Both the position numbers and the translations under genes were made by a program. Below the pieces are notes generated by a model that was not told where the DNA came from, ran no database searches, and worked only from the letters and a program-made list of their open reading frames with translations. DNA of 64,000 bases from Chitinophagaceae bacterium. Lineage in GTDB: Bacteria; Bacteroidota; Bacteroidia; Chitinophagales; Chitinophagaceae. Positions 9,245 to 17,215 of the stretch are shown here, one piece after another. The stretch covers positions 1,550,001 through 1,614,000 of the forward strand of contig JADKJC010000001.1 of the NCBI GenBank assembly GCA_016722465.1, read 5' to 3'. Positions within the stretch are counted from its first letter, which is position 1. The number at the start of each line of letters is the position of its first letter.

Positions 9245-9275
9245 TTTGCATAGTACCAAATTATTTATATATTTG
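9245..9275 (+). promoter_or_regulatory. Bacteroidota consensus promoter for the peptide genes
   Basis: TTTG (9245-9248), exactly 19 bases, then TATATTTG (9268-9275) match the TTTG-N19-TAnnTTTG promoter of Bacteroidota. The first peptide start follows at 9314, giving a leader of about 30 bases. It implies that the peptides are transcribed independently of, and probably more strongly than, the upstream enzyme genes. The rest of the 8979-9244 gap shows no other clear element. Confidence 0.7.
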
Positions 9276-9313
9276 TGTTGTCAAAGCAATTGAACACAAT
9301 AAAAAACAAAGTC

Positions 9314-9505
9314 ATGAAAAAAACATCAAACAGCTTACTCACTCAAATAGACAATTTACAAATGGAAAAATTATTAGTGGAAGTAAGAGAAACTTTAGCT
9401 ATCGGGTTGATGAACCCCACCAAGGGAAATAAAAATTTTACTGCTGCTGATTTGTGGAGCATCCAACGTCAGGGCAGAACAAGAGTTACCAGGAGGTTCT
9501 TTTAA
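9314..9505 (+). CDS. Small peptide A, candidate modified-peptide precursor (63 residues)
   Basis: The peptide starts MKKTSNSLLTQIDNLQMEKL, has an acidic/amphipathic middle (VEVRETLAIGLM) and ends FTAADLWSIQRQGRTR then VTRRFF. The last ~20 residues are nearly identical in the two following genes, while the first 40 differ, which suggests a shared functional C-terminus behind a less constrained leader. The tail is Arg-rich (five Arg in the last 12), has one Trp and ends in an aromatic residue; there is no Cys. Start 9314 is preferred over an upstream in-frame ATG at 9275 because the AGTCATGAAAAA context is shared with genes B and C, and because 9275 lies inside the -7 promoter box. No signal peptide or TM segment. 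A precursor role is inferred from tandem duplication beside ligase and methyltransferase genes. Confidence 0.75.
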   Translation: MKKTSNSLLTQIDNLQMEKLLVEVRETLAIGLMNPTKGNKNFTAADLWSIQRQGRTRVTRRFF

Positions 9506-9534
9506 AAAAATCTTAAACATTAAAAATTAAAGTC

Positions 9535-9720
9535 ATGAAAAAATCAGTAAAAAATATCTTCTCGAGAATCAGTCAAACTGAAATTGATAATTTTACCCGG
9601 GAAGTAAAGGAAACAATCGCATTTGAAATCACAACAGCCAGGGAAAAAGTATTTACTACAGCTGACCTGTGGAGCATCCAGCGCCAAGGCAGAACAAGAA
9701 TATCAAGAAGGTTTATTTAA
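9535..9720 (+). CDS. Small peptide B, paralogue of peptide A (61 residues)
   Basis: Reads MKKSVKNIFSRISQTEIDNF, TREVKETIAFEITTAREKV and the conserved tail FTTADLWSIQRQGRTR then ISRRFI. It starts 29 bases after peptide A in the same start context. At DNA level the conserved tail uses different synonymous codons from peptide A (for example Gln-Arg-Gln is CAACGTCAG in A and CAGCGCCAA in B), so the protein sequence, rather than recent copying, explains the identity. Same inferred role as A. Confidence 0.75.
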   Translation: MKKSVKNIFSRISQTEIDNFTREVKETIAFEITTAREKVFTTADLWSIQRQGRTRISRRFI

Positions 9721-9739
9721 AAATTAGAAAGGGATAGTC

Positions 9740-9926
9740 ATGAAAAAGACATACAAGAGCTTGTTTAAAATACATTAAGTCAAGAGGTATTAGAAATCCT
9801 GATAAAGGAAACCAAAGAGGTATTATCGCTTGAAACAAATACGGTCAATGTTAAAAAATTTACTAGTGCTGATTTATGGAGCATACAGCGCCAAGTAAAA
9901 CAAGGATGAGCAGAAGGTTCATGTGA
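9740..9926 (+). CDS. Small peptide C, third paralogue, two frameshifts
   Basis: Starts MKKTYKSLFKI at 9740; a one-base change near 9773 restores LSQEVLEILIKETKEVLSLE, then FTSADLWSIQRQ, and a second change near 9894 restores KTRMSRRFM with a stop at 9924. Without these changes the frame stops after 12 codons. The restored product aligns end to end with A and B, so it is either an error-split active gene or a very recent pseudogene. It closes the cluster; the next gene is on the other strand and begins 8 bases later by its 3' end. Confidence 0.6.
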
Positions 9927-9933
9927 TAATTTA

Positions 9934-10449
9934 TCACCTTCCAAAGTCGTCCTGCACCCTCACTATATCATCTTCATCACTGGGGTTTTCAATATCGGTA
10001 TGACGCCATATTTCTGCAACAATTCCCCAGCCATCAAGACCAATAAGACGGTGACGTTCGCCCTGTTCTAATTGAATAATATCACCAATTTTTAAATAGG
10101 TTGTTTCCTTTTCCTGGTCAGTATCGCTGGTAATTACTCCTGCTGTTCCACCAATCAGTTTCCATATTTCAGCACGTCGGTGATGGTATTGCCAGCTTAA
10201 TCTTTTGGCGGGGCCTACCAAAAGGATCTTGGGGCTAAGCCTTCCCGAGATAGACAACTCTTCTTTGGTGAGGTGTGGAAAGTAAAGCCTGATAAATTTT
10301 TCAGATTCTGATTCATCCAGTACAAAAAATCCACCCCAGGGCCTTGAATCATCTTTCTTATCTACGTTTAGATTGTGCCACTGCAGGTATGTTGCTACCT
10401 TTTCAAATACCTTTTCTTTTACTGTGTCTACTGAAAAATTTAATTCCAT
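9934..10449 (-). CDS. Cupin-fold protein, mannose-6-phosphate isomerase type II-like
   Basis: 171 residues. RPWGGFFVL followed by KRLSWQYHHRRAEIWKLIGG and DIIQLEQGERHRL is the cupin signature of the type II phosphomannose isomerase domain (as in the C-terminus of ManC), with the His residues that hold the metal. The family converts mannose and fructose 6-phosphate, but stand-alone short versions like this one in Bacteroidota are not proven isomerases. It lies 37 bases downstream of mnmG on the same strand. It is intact, in contrast to the genes to its left. Confidence 0.7.
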   Translation of the reverse strand: MELNFSVDTVKEKVFEKVATYLQWHNLNVDKKDDSRPWGGFFVLDESESEKFIRLYFPHLTKEELSISGRLSPKILLVGPAKRLSWQYHHRRAEIWKLIGGTAGVITSDTDQEKETTYLKIGDIIQLEQGERHRLIGLDGWGIVAEIWRHTDIENPSDEDDIVRVQDDFGR

Positions 10450-10486
10450 AATTAAATATTGGCTTACTATTTTTTATTATTAATGT

Positions 10487-12364
10487 TTACCTGCCCATAA
10501 ATACCATGAGTATTTGAACATCACTGGGATTAACTCCCGAGATCCTTGAGGCCTGACCCAATGTTCGGGGGCGTATTCTTGTAAATTTTTGTCTGGCTTC
10601 GGTACTCAGCGAAAAGAGTTTATCATAATTAAAATTATCCGGGATCAAAAGGTCCTCTAACTGGCTCATTTTAAGCACAAGTTCCTTCTCTTTTACAATA
10701 TAGGTATCATATTTTATCTGAATTTCAGCCTGCTCGAGCTCTTCATTTTTAAACTGGGTCAACAACTCCTTAAGTTGATCCGAATGATTGATCATTTGCT
10801 GTAAACTAATGTTTGGCCGAAGTAATATCTGCTGCGCCTTTTGTTTGTTGCTCAATGGGGATGAAGAGATATCCTCCAAAAAAGCATTAATATCTTCTGG
10901 TTCCAAGGAAACAGCCGACAAAATTGCTTTTATTTTTTCTACCCGCTCAACCTTAGACCTTACCCTTTCCATCCTCTCCTGTGAAGCTAGACCTAAACGA
11001 TAACTAATCTCGGTCAAACGAATATCTGCATTATCCTGTCTTAGTAAGGTCCTGAACTCTGCCCTGCTTGTAAACATCCTGTAAGGTTCATCAGTTCCCT
11101 TATTGATCAGGTCATCGATTAACACTCCAATATACGCCTCGCTTCTTTTAAGTACTACCGCTTCCAGGTTTTTAACTTTCTGATGGGCATTGATGCCAGC
11201 CATCAAACCCTGACAGGCGGCTTCTTCATAACCGGTAGTTCCATTAATCTGTCCCGCAAAAAAAAGATTGTCAATTAACTTGGTTTCTAAGCTGAACTTC
11301 AACTGTGTTGGCGGAAAATAATCGTACTCAATTGCATAACCGGGCCTAAACATTTTGCAGTTTTCAAATCCACGTACTAACCGTAAGGCCTTACTCTGCA
11401 CCTCTTCTGGCAACGACGAAGAAAAACCATTTACATATATCTCAATGGTGTTGAAACCTTCAGGCTCTATAAATAACTGGTGCCTGTCTCTTTCAGCAAA
11501 ACGATTGATCTTATCTTCAATACTGGGGCAATAGCGTGGGCCGGTTCCCTGTATCCTTCCCTGGAACATGGGGCTTTTATCAAACCCTGTTTTCAGAATA
11601 TCATGCACATGTTGACTGGTATAGGTAATCCAACAACTTTTTTGTTTTGCAGATTTTATCTTTTTTGTATCTAAATAACTAAACCCTGTTATCTCCTCAT
11701 CTCCCTTTTGCTCTTCCATTTTGGAATAATCGAGACTTCGTCCGTCAATCCTTGGTGGTGTACCTGTTTTTAAGCGGTCGGCCTCAAAGCCCAGGTTAAC
11801 CAACTGTTCGGTAATACCCGTCGCAGCTTTTTCAGCCATTCTTCCGCCACCCAATTTTTTCTCTCCAATATGTATCACCCCATTTAAGAATGTGCCATTG
11901 GTCAGCACCACCGATTTAGCCTTTATTTCATGTCCAAGCCCAGTCACTACACCACACACCCTTTTATCCTTCACTATCAATCCATTCACCATGTCCTGGT
12001 AAAAGTCAACATTGAGGGTTTCTTCCAGCACCCGTCTCCATTTACCAGCAAAAAGCATCCGGTCGCTTTGTGCTCTTGGACTCCACATTGCAGGGCCTTT
12101 ACTTTTGTTCAGCATTCTGAATTGGATCATGCTTTCATCAGTAACAATTCCACTGTATCCGCCCATCGCATCTATTTCCCTTACAATTTGCCCCTTAGCA
12201 ATGCCACCCATTGCTGGATTACAACTCATTTGAGCAATTGTATGCATATTCATGGTGATAAGCAATACCTTACTTCCAAGATTTGCAGCCGAAGCCGCTG
12301 CTTCACAACCGGCATGCCCAGCACCCACAACAATTATATCATATTCATTAAACATCAATGGCAA
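10487..12364 (-). CDS. mnmG: tRNA uridine-5-carboxymethylaminomethyl synthesis enzyme MnmG (GidA)
   Basis: 625 residues, full length. The FAD-binding start DIIVVGAGHAGCEAAASAAN, NPAMGGIAKGQIVREIDAMG, RLKTGTPPRIDGRSLDYSK and CPSIEDKINRF are diagnostic. With MnmE it installs the cmnm5 group at U34 of certain tRNAs in the cytoplasm. The C-terminal RPRTLGQASRISGVNP is the MnmE/tRNA interaction region. mnmG (gidA) is classically near replication origins, which agrees with the parS-like sites just upstream and the DnaA-box region at 17.2-17.6 kb. No mnmE is in the window. Confidence 0.95.
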   Translation of the reverse strand: MPLMFNEYDIIVVGAGHAGCEAAASAANLGSKVLLITMNMHTIAQMSCNPAMGGIAKGQIVREIDAMGGYSGIVTDESMIQFRMLNKSKGPAMWSPRAQSDRMLFAGKWRRVLEETLNVDFYQDMVNGLIVKDKRVCGVVTGLGHEIKAKSVVLTNGTFLNGVIHIGEKKLGGGRMAEKAATGITEQLVNLGFEADRLKTGTPPRIDGRSLDYSKMEEQKGDEEITGFSYLDTKKIKSAKQKSCWITYTSQHVHDILKTGFDKSPMFQGRIQGTGPRYCPSIEDKINRFAERDRHQLFIEPEGFNTIEIYVNGFSSSLPEEVQSKALRLVRGFENCKMFRPGYAIEYDYFPPTQLKFSLETKLIDNLFFAGQINGTTGYEEAACQGLMAGINAHQKVKNLEAVVLKRSEAYIGVLIDDLINKGTDEPYRMFTSRAEFRTLLRQDNADIRLTEISYRLGLASQERMERVRSKVERVEKIKAILSAVSLEPEDINAFLEDISSSPLSNKQKAQQILLRPNISLQQMINHSDQLKELLTQFKNEELEQAEIQIKYDTYIVKEKELVLKMSQLEDLLIPDNFNYDKLFSLSTEARQKFTRIRPRTLGQASRISGVNPSDVQILMVFMGR

Positions 12365-12420
12365 AGATAGTTTTTGAAACTTTATTAAACCAGATGGGGT
12401 TAATAGGAAAACAACACTAT

Positions 12421-12436
12421 TGTTCCACGTGAAATA
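12421..12436. promoter_or_regulatory. parS-like ParB binding site 1
   Basis: TGTTCCACGTGAAATA matches TGTTTCACGTGAAACA and the variant TGTTCCACGTGGAACA at 14 of 16 positions each. It lies in the short gap between ybeY and mnmG, next to a second copy. Two such palindromes 46 bases apart near gidA point to origin-proximal chromosome partition sites. Confidence 0.6.
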
Positions 12437-12460
12437 CTACTCCATGTTTTCCAATTTAAC

Positions 12461-12907
12461 TCATAAGGTTCCACGTGGAGCATTTGAGTTAAAATACAAG
12501 TCGAGATATTTTGCCTCTATGGCTCTCATTCTACTTTGATCCCTTTTAGTCTTATCCATATATCCGCACAAATGAAGAGCACCATGAAACATTACCCGGT
12601 GAAGCTCAGAATTAAGCGTTTGATTTAATGAAATTGCATTGTCTCTAACCCTGTCAACACTAATATATATCTCTGCATCTGTTGGCTGGCCAGGGTCGGA
12701 AATATCAAAAGTAATAATGTCTGTATAATAATCATGGTTTAAAAACTGACGGTTGATGCCCAACAAATATTCATCAGAGCAGAAAATATAATCGATACCA
12801 TTCAGCCTCTTTCTCTCTCTTTTAAAGATTGACTCTATAAATTTTTTTAGTTTACTTCTGTGATTTAAAGTAACAGAAGCTTCATTAAAAAAGAAATGTA
12901 CTGCCAT
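12461..12907 (-). CDS. ybeY: Endoribonuclease YbeY (rRNA maturation factor)
   Basis: About 148 residues from MAVHFFFNEASV; an earlier in-frame ATG at 12937 is less likely because homologues begin near this Met. DIITFDIS and FHGALHLCGYMDKTKRD identify the zinc-binding YbeY family, which processes 16S rRNA ends. Two of the three usual metal-binding His are present (HGxLH); the third, normally in GYDH, is replaced (GYMD), as I recall for other Bacteroidota members. Same strand as mnmG. Confidence 0.88.
   Translation of the reverse strand: MAVHFFFNEASVTLNHRSKLKKFIESIFKRERKRLNGIDYIFCSDEYLLGINRQFLNHDYYTDIITFDISDPGQPTDAEIYISVDRVRDNAISLNQTLNSELHRVMFHGALHLCGYMDKTKRDQSRMRAIEAKYLDLYFNSNAPRGTL
12467..12482. 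promoter_or_regulatory. parS-like ParB binding site 2
   Basis: GGTTCCACGTGGAGCA matches TGTTCCACGTGGAACA at 14 of 16 positions, with an intact TTCCACGTGGA core. It lies inside the last codons of ybeY, as parS sites often do. Confidence 0.6.
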
Positions 12908-12943
12908 AGGAATATTTCTTGAATTCGAAATTATCAAACAAAA

Positions 12944-13207
12944 ATGAATGAATACTTTTGCAACTCAAACGAATATATGAGCATGAGGCTTTCAGAAATT
13001 TCAGCAGGGAAAACTGTCATAGTTAAATCAATAGAAAAAGATGAAATATTCCTCAAGCTTATGGAAATGGGCTGTGTGCCGGGTGAAAAAGTAGTTGTCG
13101 ATCAAATAGCTCCTTTAGGGGATCCTATATCCATTCTTGTTGCTGGCTATCACCTCAGTTTAAGGATCAACGAAGCTGAGAATATTTGGGTAGAGGAGGT
13201 AATTTAG
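12944..13207 (+). CDS. feoA: FeoA-domain protein (stand-alone)
   Basis: 87 residues with the SH3-like FeoA fold: MRLSEISAGKTVIVKSI, LKLMEMGCVPGEKVVVDQIA, PLGDPISILVAGYHLSLRIN. FeoA proteins bind the FeoB ferrous iron transporter. No feoB follows; nadD lies 27 bases downstream in the same direction. A start at 12977 (MSMRLSEI) is also possible and would remove a non-conserved N-terminal stretch. It is divergent from ybeY, sharing a 36-base promoter space. Confidence 0.8.
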   Translation: MNEYFCNSNEYMSMRLSEISAGKTVIVKSIEKDEIFLKLMEMGCVPGEKVVVDQIAPLGDPISILVAGYHLSLRINEAENIWVEEVI

Positions 13208-13234
13208 TCTTAACCAAATGATTTATAATAACTT

Positions 13235-13804
13235 ATGCATATTGGTCTTTATTTTGGCTCCTTTAATCCGGTTCACACGGGTCACCTAATTATTGCAAAG
13301 CATGTTTTAAATAATACAACATTAAAACAGGTCTGGTGCGTAGTATCTCCGCACAATCCGCTAAAAAAATCCTCTTCTCTTTTAAATGAATACCACAGGT
13401 TGCATTTGGTGCAATGTGCTATTGAAGGAGAAAATGACCTGAAAGCTTCTAATATTGAATTCCATCTTACCAAACCATCTTACACAATTGATACCCTTAC
13501 CCACCTTAAAGAAAAACATCCTGAACATGAATTTTCGGTTATTATGGGTAGCGATAGCTACTGTAACATTGATAAATGGAAAAACTATAAAACCCTGCTG
13601 AGAGATTACCAACTCTACATTTATAAAAGACCCGGTTTTGAAATTACTGATGTAAATGAAGTAAATGTTAAGATCCTGGATGCACCATTGCTTGAAATTT
13701 CGAGTACACTTATACGTGAGTTAATAAAAAAGGGAAAGTCAATCCGTTATCTTGTTCCTGATGCCGTAAAAGAAGAGATTGAAAGAAACCATTACTACAG
13801 GTAA
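13235..13804 (+). CDS. nadD: Nicotinate-nucleotide adenylyltransferase NadD
   Basis: 189 residues. LYFGSFNPVHTGHL has the nucleotidyltransferase HxGH motif and EISSTLIRELIKKGKSIRYL the ISSTxIR motif. The enzyme adenylates nicotinate mononucleotide to make deamido-NAD in the cytosol. The gene for the first pathway step, nadA, is 2.4 kb away, so two steps of de novo NAD synthesis are in this neighbourhood, though on different strands. Confidence 0.93.
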   Translation: MHIGLYFGSFNPVHTGHLIIAKHVLNNTTLKQVWCVVSPHNPLKKSSSLLNEYHRLHLVQCAIEGENDLKASNIEFHLTKPSYTIDTLTHLKEKHPEHEFSVIMGSDSYCNIDKWKNYKTLLRDYQLYIYKRPGFEITDVNEVNVKILDAPLLEISSTLIRELIKKGKSIRYLVPDAVKEEIERNHYYR

Positions 13805-13809
13805 CCCTT

Positions 13810-15135
13810 TTAAAAAGCAAAACCGAAGAACAGGCAAACTAATACGATTAATGGTGGAGGTATTTTAGTAAATTGTAAAATGCAGAAAGTTCCAGCTATC
13901 ACAAATATGTTTAGGAATGAAGAATAATTGAAGGATAAAATAGAAATGTCTTTTAACAGATATAAAGACGCCGCCCACATCAAACCAACAACAACAGCAT
14001 TGATTCCTTCTAGAGCCCGGTACACAATTACATACTTTTTTAAATATTGCCATACCGGAAAAAAAAACAAGACCAATAAAGCACTCGGTAAAAAAATTGC
14101 TATCGAACCAATTACACAACCCAACAACTGAAATTCCTTTCCCTGGTCTTTCAATGCGATTCCTCCAACATAAGACCCTATTGAAAATACCGGTCCTGGG
14201 ATTGCCCTTACCAATCCGGCACCTGTCAACAATTCATCTCTTTTAATCCTGATAATATTTTGAGAAGAGTCCTTGAACTTTTTTGCAGTAGGCCTGGCAA
14301 CATATTGGTCAACCATCATTGGGATCAAAACATCCCCACCTCCAAAAACAAAACTTCCAAACCGGTAAAAATTTTCAAACAGGTTATATGCTTTCCTGTC
14401 TTTCCACTCATGTTTACGGGCCGTTTCACTTAAAAAACCGGCAATCAAAAATACCACTAAAAATAACCAGATATTCGTCCATCGGATATGACGGGGTTTA
14501 ATTTTGTCCTTTTCAGGAATCCGCTTGCTACTAAAATTAGTTGCTACTCCACCGAGTATAATTAATACAGGAATCACCCAGGGTGTCTTAAAAAGGAAAT
14601 AGGTTGCGGTCATTGCAACGAGCATTATAATGAGCGTGATAACATTATTTATAGAAATCTTAAATGATTTAAAAGCTGCGTAAGCAAGAAAACCAATAGC
14701 CATTTCAGGTATAAAACGGAACAAATCTGATTTTAACGGAGTATTACCGCTACTACCAATTAAGAAAGACAAAGCACCCATAATAAAACAAGCAGGTAAT
14801 ATCCAGATAACGAGAGTAAGAACTGCAAGGAATACTCCTCCTCTCTTATACCCTATCAGTGTAAGTGTTTGAGTAGATGAGGCACCGGGAAGCATCTGGC
14901 AAAAGGAAATATATTCCATCAGCTCTTCCTTTGTCACATCCTTTCTTTTATCAACAAAGGTTTTAAGCATCATACCCATATGACCCTGGGGGCCACCAAA
15001 TGCTGTAATGCTATGCAAAAAAACAGCTTTTAGAAAAGGGATATGTCTGATAAATGTCAACAAATAATTTGTTATAAAAAGTAAATTTAAAGAAATCATT
15101 TTCGGATAAGCCATACTTTTGAAAAAGACATTCAC
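13810..15135 (-). CDS. chrA: Chromate transporter, ChrA family (two CHR domains)
   Basis: 441 residues with many hydrophobic segments. The two halves each carry the CHR motif: [17 protein letters not shown] with [17 protein letters not shown] in the first, and [20 protein letters not shown] with [15 protein letters not shown] in the second. The family exports chromate or sulfate-like anions in proton-linked exchange. It is convergent with nadD (6 bases between stops), so both may share a bidirectional terminator. The start could be at 15135 or one of the inner Met codons (MAYPKM). Confidence 0.88.
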   Translation of the reverse strand: MNVFFKSMAYPKMISLNLLFITNYLLTFIRHIPFLKAVFLHSITAFGGPQGHMGMMLKTFVDKRKDVTKEELMEYISFCQMLPGASSTQTLTLIGYKRGGVFLAVLTLVIWILPACFIMGALSFLIGSSGNTPLKSDLFRFIPEMAIGFLAYAAFKSFKISINNVITLIIMLVAMTATYFLFKTPWVIPVLIILGGVATNFSSKRIPEKDKIKPRHIRWTNIWLFLVVFLIAGFLSETARKHEWKDRKAYNLFENFYRFGSFVFGGGDVLIPMMVDQYVARPTAKKFKDSSQNIIRIKRDELLTGAGLVRAIPGPVFSIGSYVGGIALKDQGKEFQLLGCVIGSIAIFLPSALLVLFFFPVWQYLKKYVIVYRALEGINAVVVGLMWAASLYLLKDISILSFNYSSFLNIFVIAGTFCILQFTKIPPPLIVLVCLFFGFAF

Positions 15136-15155
15136 TGATATTTCTCATAACTCCA

Positions 15156-16187
15156 ATGAATTTATTTAAAACAACCCTTCTTTATGCCTTCATATTTCTA
15201 TCTACAGGCTGTAGTAAAAAAAACTACAGCAATAAAACAGCCTACCAGTTTATAAGTATTGGAGGTCAACCTGATTACGCAGATATTAATTACTGGGCGG
15301 CTCATCCATGGAAATGGGATCCATCTGACAGCGTACCTGCGCCACTCAGGAAAAATTATATAAAAGATTCTGTAGTGGATGTTTTTTTTATACATCCAAC
15401 TTCCTTAACCGATTATGAAGATACTTTGTGGAATGCAAATATTGATGACAGTGCAATCAATGCAAAAACGGATTATACGAGCATTCTTTACCAGGCCAGT
15501 GTTTTTAATGAACAATGCAGGGTATTTGCACCCAGATACCGTCAGGCACACTTAAGAGCCTTCTATAGCCACGATAAAGCAAAATGCGACACCGTATTTG
15601 AATTAGCATACGGTGACATTAAAAGAGCATTTGAGTACTTCCTGAAGCATTTAAACAATCAGCGTCCAATAATTATTGCTGCACACAGTCAGGGAACACT
15701 GCATGCAGGAAGAATTTTACGTGAATATTTTGAAGGGAAGGACTTAGAAAACAGGCTGGTATGTGCATACCTCGTAGGTATGCCTGTGCCAGAAAGTTAT
15801 TTTAAAAAAATAAAAACCTGTACAGATTCTTCATCAACCGGTTGCTTTGTAAGCTGGCGAACTTATAAAAGAGATTATATTGACACTACATTCATCAGTA
15901 AAGAAATTTTTAAATGTTTTGTAACTAATCCGCTTACCTGGAAAACTACAGATGAGTATGCACCAAGAAATTATAATACCGGTGCGGTATTAAAAAACTT
16001 TAATAAAATAAAAAAAAATGTAGTGGATGCACAGATACACAATAATATTTTATGGACCTGCAAACCAAGATTCTTTGGAAATATATTTTTACACCAAAAA
16101 AATTATCACATTGCTGATATTAATCTATTCTATACCACTATAAGGGAGAATGTAAAAACAAGGATAAAGATGTTCTGGAAAAGGTAA
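15156..16187 (+). CDS. DUF3089 alpha/beta-hydrolase-like lipoprotein
   Basis: 343 residues. The N-terminus LLYAFIFLSTGCSKK is a lipoprotein signal (lipobox STGC). VVDVFFIHPTS, CRVFAPRYRQA and IIIAAHSQGT (nucleophile elbow, catalytic Ser) place it in the DUF3089 family. An outer-membrane or periplasmic esterase is likely, substrate unknown. It is divergent from chrA with only 20 bases between starts, and convergent with nadA. Confidence 0.8.
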   Translation: MNLFKTTLLYAFIFLSTGCSKKNYSNKTAYQFISIGGQPDYADINYWAAHPWKWDPSDSVPAPLRKNYIKDSVVDVFFIHPTSLTDYEDTLWNANIDDSAINAKTDYTSILYQASVFNEQCRVFAPRYRQAHLRAFYSHDKAKCDTVFELAYGDIKRAFEYFLKHLNNQRPIIIAAHSQGTLHAGRILREYFEGKDLENRLVCAYLVGMPVPESYFKKIKTCTDSSSTGCFVSWRTYKRDYIDTTFISKEIFKCFVTNPLTWKTTDEYAPRNYNTGAVLKNFNKIKKNVVDAQIHNNILWTCKPRFFGNIFLHQKNYHIADINLFYTTIRENVKTRIKMFWKR

Positions 16188-16192
16188 CCGTC

Positions 16193-17197
16193 TTATAACC
16201 CATATTGTTTACTGATATGTAACATTCTTTCAATAGGCTTTGCAGCAGCCAGCCTTAGTTGTTCATCCATCGTTATTTCAGGTGTTTCATATTCCATACA
16301 CAGGTAAAGCTTTTCCAGTGTATTTAACTTCATGTGCGGACAATCATTACATGCACAATTATTGTTGGGTGGTGCCGGTATAAAAGTTTTAGCAGGATTA
16401 CTCTTTTGCATCTGATGTAATATCCCAGTTTCCGTAACTACAATAAATTCTTCAGCTTCACTTGCCAGCGAATATTTTAATAAGCCCGTAGTACTGCCTA
16501 TATAATCTGCAACAGCTAATACCGCATCTTCACATTCAGGGTGTGCAATTACTTTGGCTTTAGGATGCCGGATCTTTAGTTTCGTAATTTTTGCAAGGCT
16601 AAAAATTTCATGTACCATACAGGCGCCATTCCACAGCAGCATATTCCTTCCAGTTATTTTATTTAGATATGCCCCCAAATTTTTATCTGGTGCAAAAATT
16701 ATCTTTTGTTCTTTTGGCAGGCTCTCAATTATCTTCTCAGCATTACTGCTGGTACAGATGATATCACTCAATGCCTTCATACCTGCAGAGCAATTGATAT
16801 ATGTGATCACGAGGTGATCTGGATGTTTTTCTTTAAATATCTTGAACAAAGCCGGTGGTGCACTATCACTTAATGAACAACCAGCTTTCATATCCGGCAA
16901 CAACACTTTTTTCCCTGGGTTTAATATCTTGGCTGTTTCTGCCATAAAATGCACACCTGCGAAAACAATGATTTCTGCATTGGTCTTTTCTGCCTGCTGT
17001 GCAAGCCCCAGGCTATCACCAATAAAATCAGCCACATCCTGTATATCCGGTTCCTGGTAATAATGCGCCAGTATAATGGCATTCTTTTCTTTTTTGAGCC
17101 TTTCAATTTCTGCGAACAGGTCAATGTTGGCATCTATCTCAATATCAAGAAAACCCGTGGTTTCAATGTTTGCTTTTGCAATGTTAATATCTGTCAT
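16193..17197 (-). CDS. nadA: Quinolinate synthase NadA
   Basis: About 334 residues from [59 protein letters not shown] and CACNDCPHM give the substrate site and the three Cys ligands of the [4Fe-4S] cluster. It condenses iminoaspartate with dihydroxyacetone phosphate to quinolinate. nadB and nadC are not in the window. The region upstream of its start (17216-17640) is the candidate replication origin. Confidence 0.93.
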   Translation of the reverse strand: MTDINIAKANIETTGFLDIEIDANIDLFAEIERLKKEKNAIILAHYYQEPDIQDVADFIGDSLGLAQQAEKTNAEIIVFAGVHFMAETAKILNPGKKVLLPDMKAGCSLSDSAPPALFKIFKEKHPDHLVITYINCSAGMKALSDIICTSSNAEKIIESLPKEQKIIFAPDKNLGAYLNKITGRNMLLWNGACMVHEIFSLAKITKLKIRHPKAKVIAHPECEDAVLAVADYIGSTTGLLKYSLASEAEEFIVVTETGILHQMQKSNPAKTFIPAPPNNNCACNDCPHMKLNTLEKLYLCMEYETPEITMDEQLRLAAAKPIERMLHISKQYGL

Positions 17198-17215
17198 AAT
17201 ACTATTATAATACAA

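Noticed and set aside
9275..9313. N-terminal extension of peptide A from the ATG at 9275
   Set aside because: The ATG overlaps the last base of the -7 promoter box, and the shared AGTCATGAAAAA start context is at 9314.
9934..10449. Membership of the cupin gene in the peptide cluster
   Set aside because: It lies on the opposite strand, is intact and sits directly behind mnmG, so it is more likely part of the core neighbourhood.
11930..12370. 146-codon open frame on the plus strand
   Set aside because: Antisense to mnmG; His/Thr/Ser-rich composition is a shadow of the real frame.
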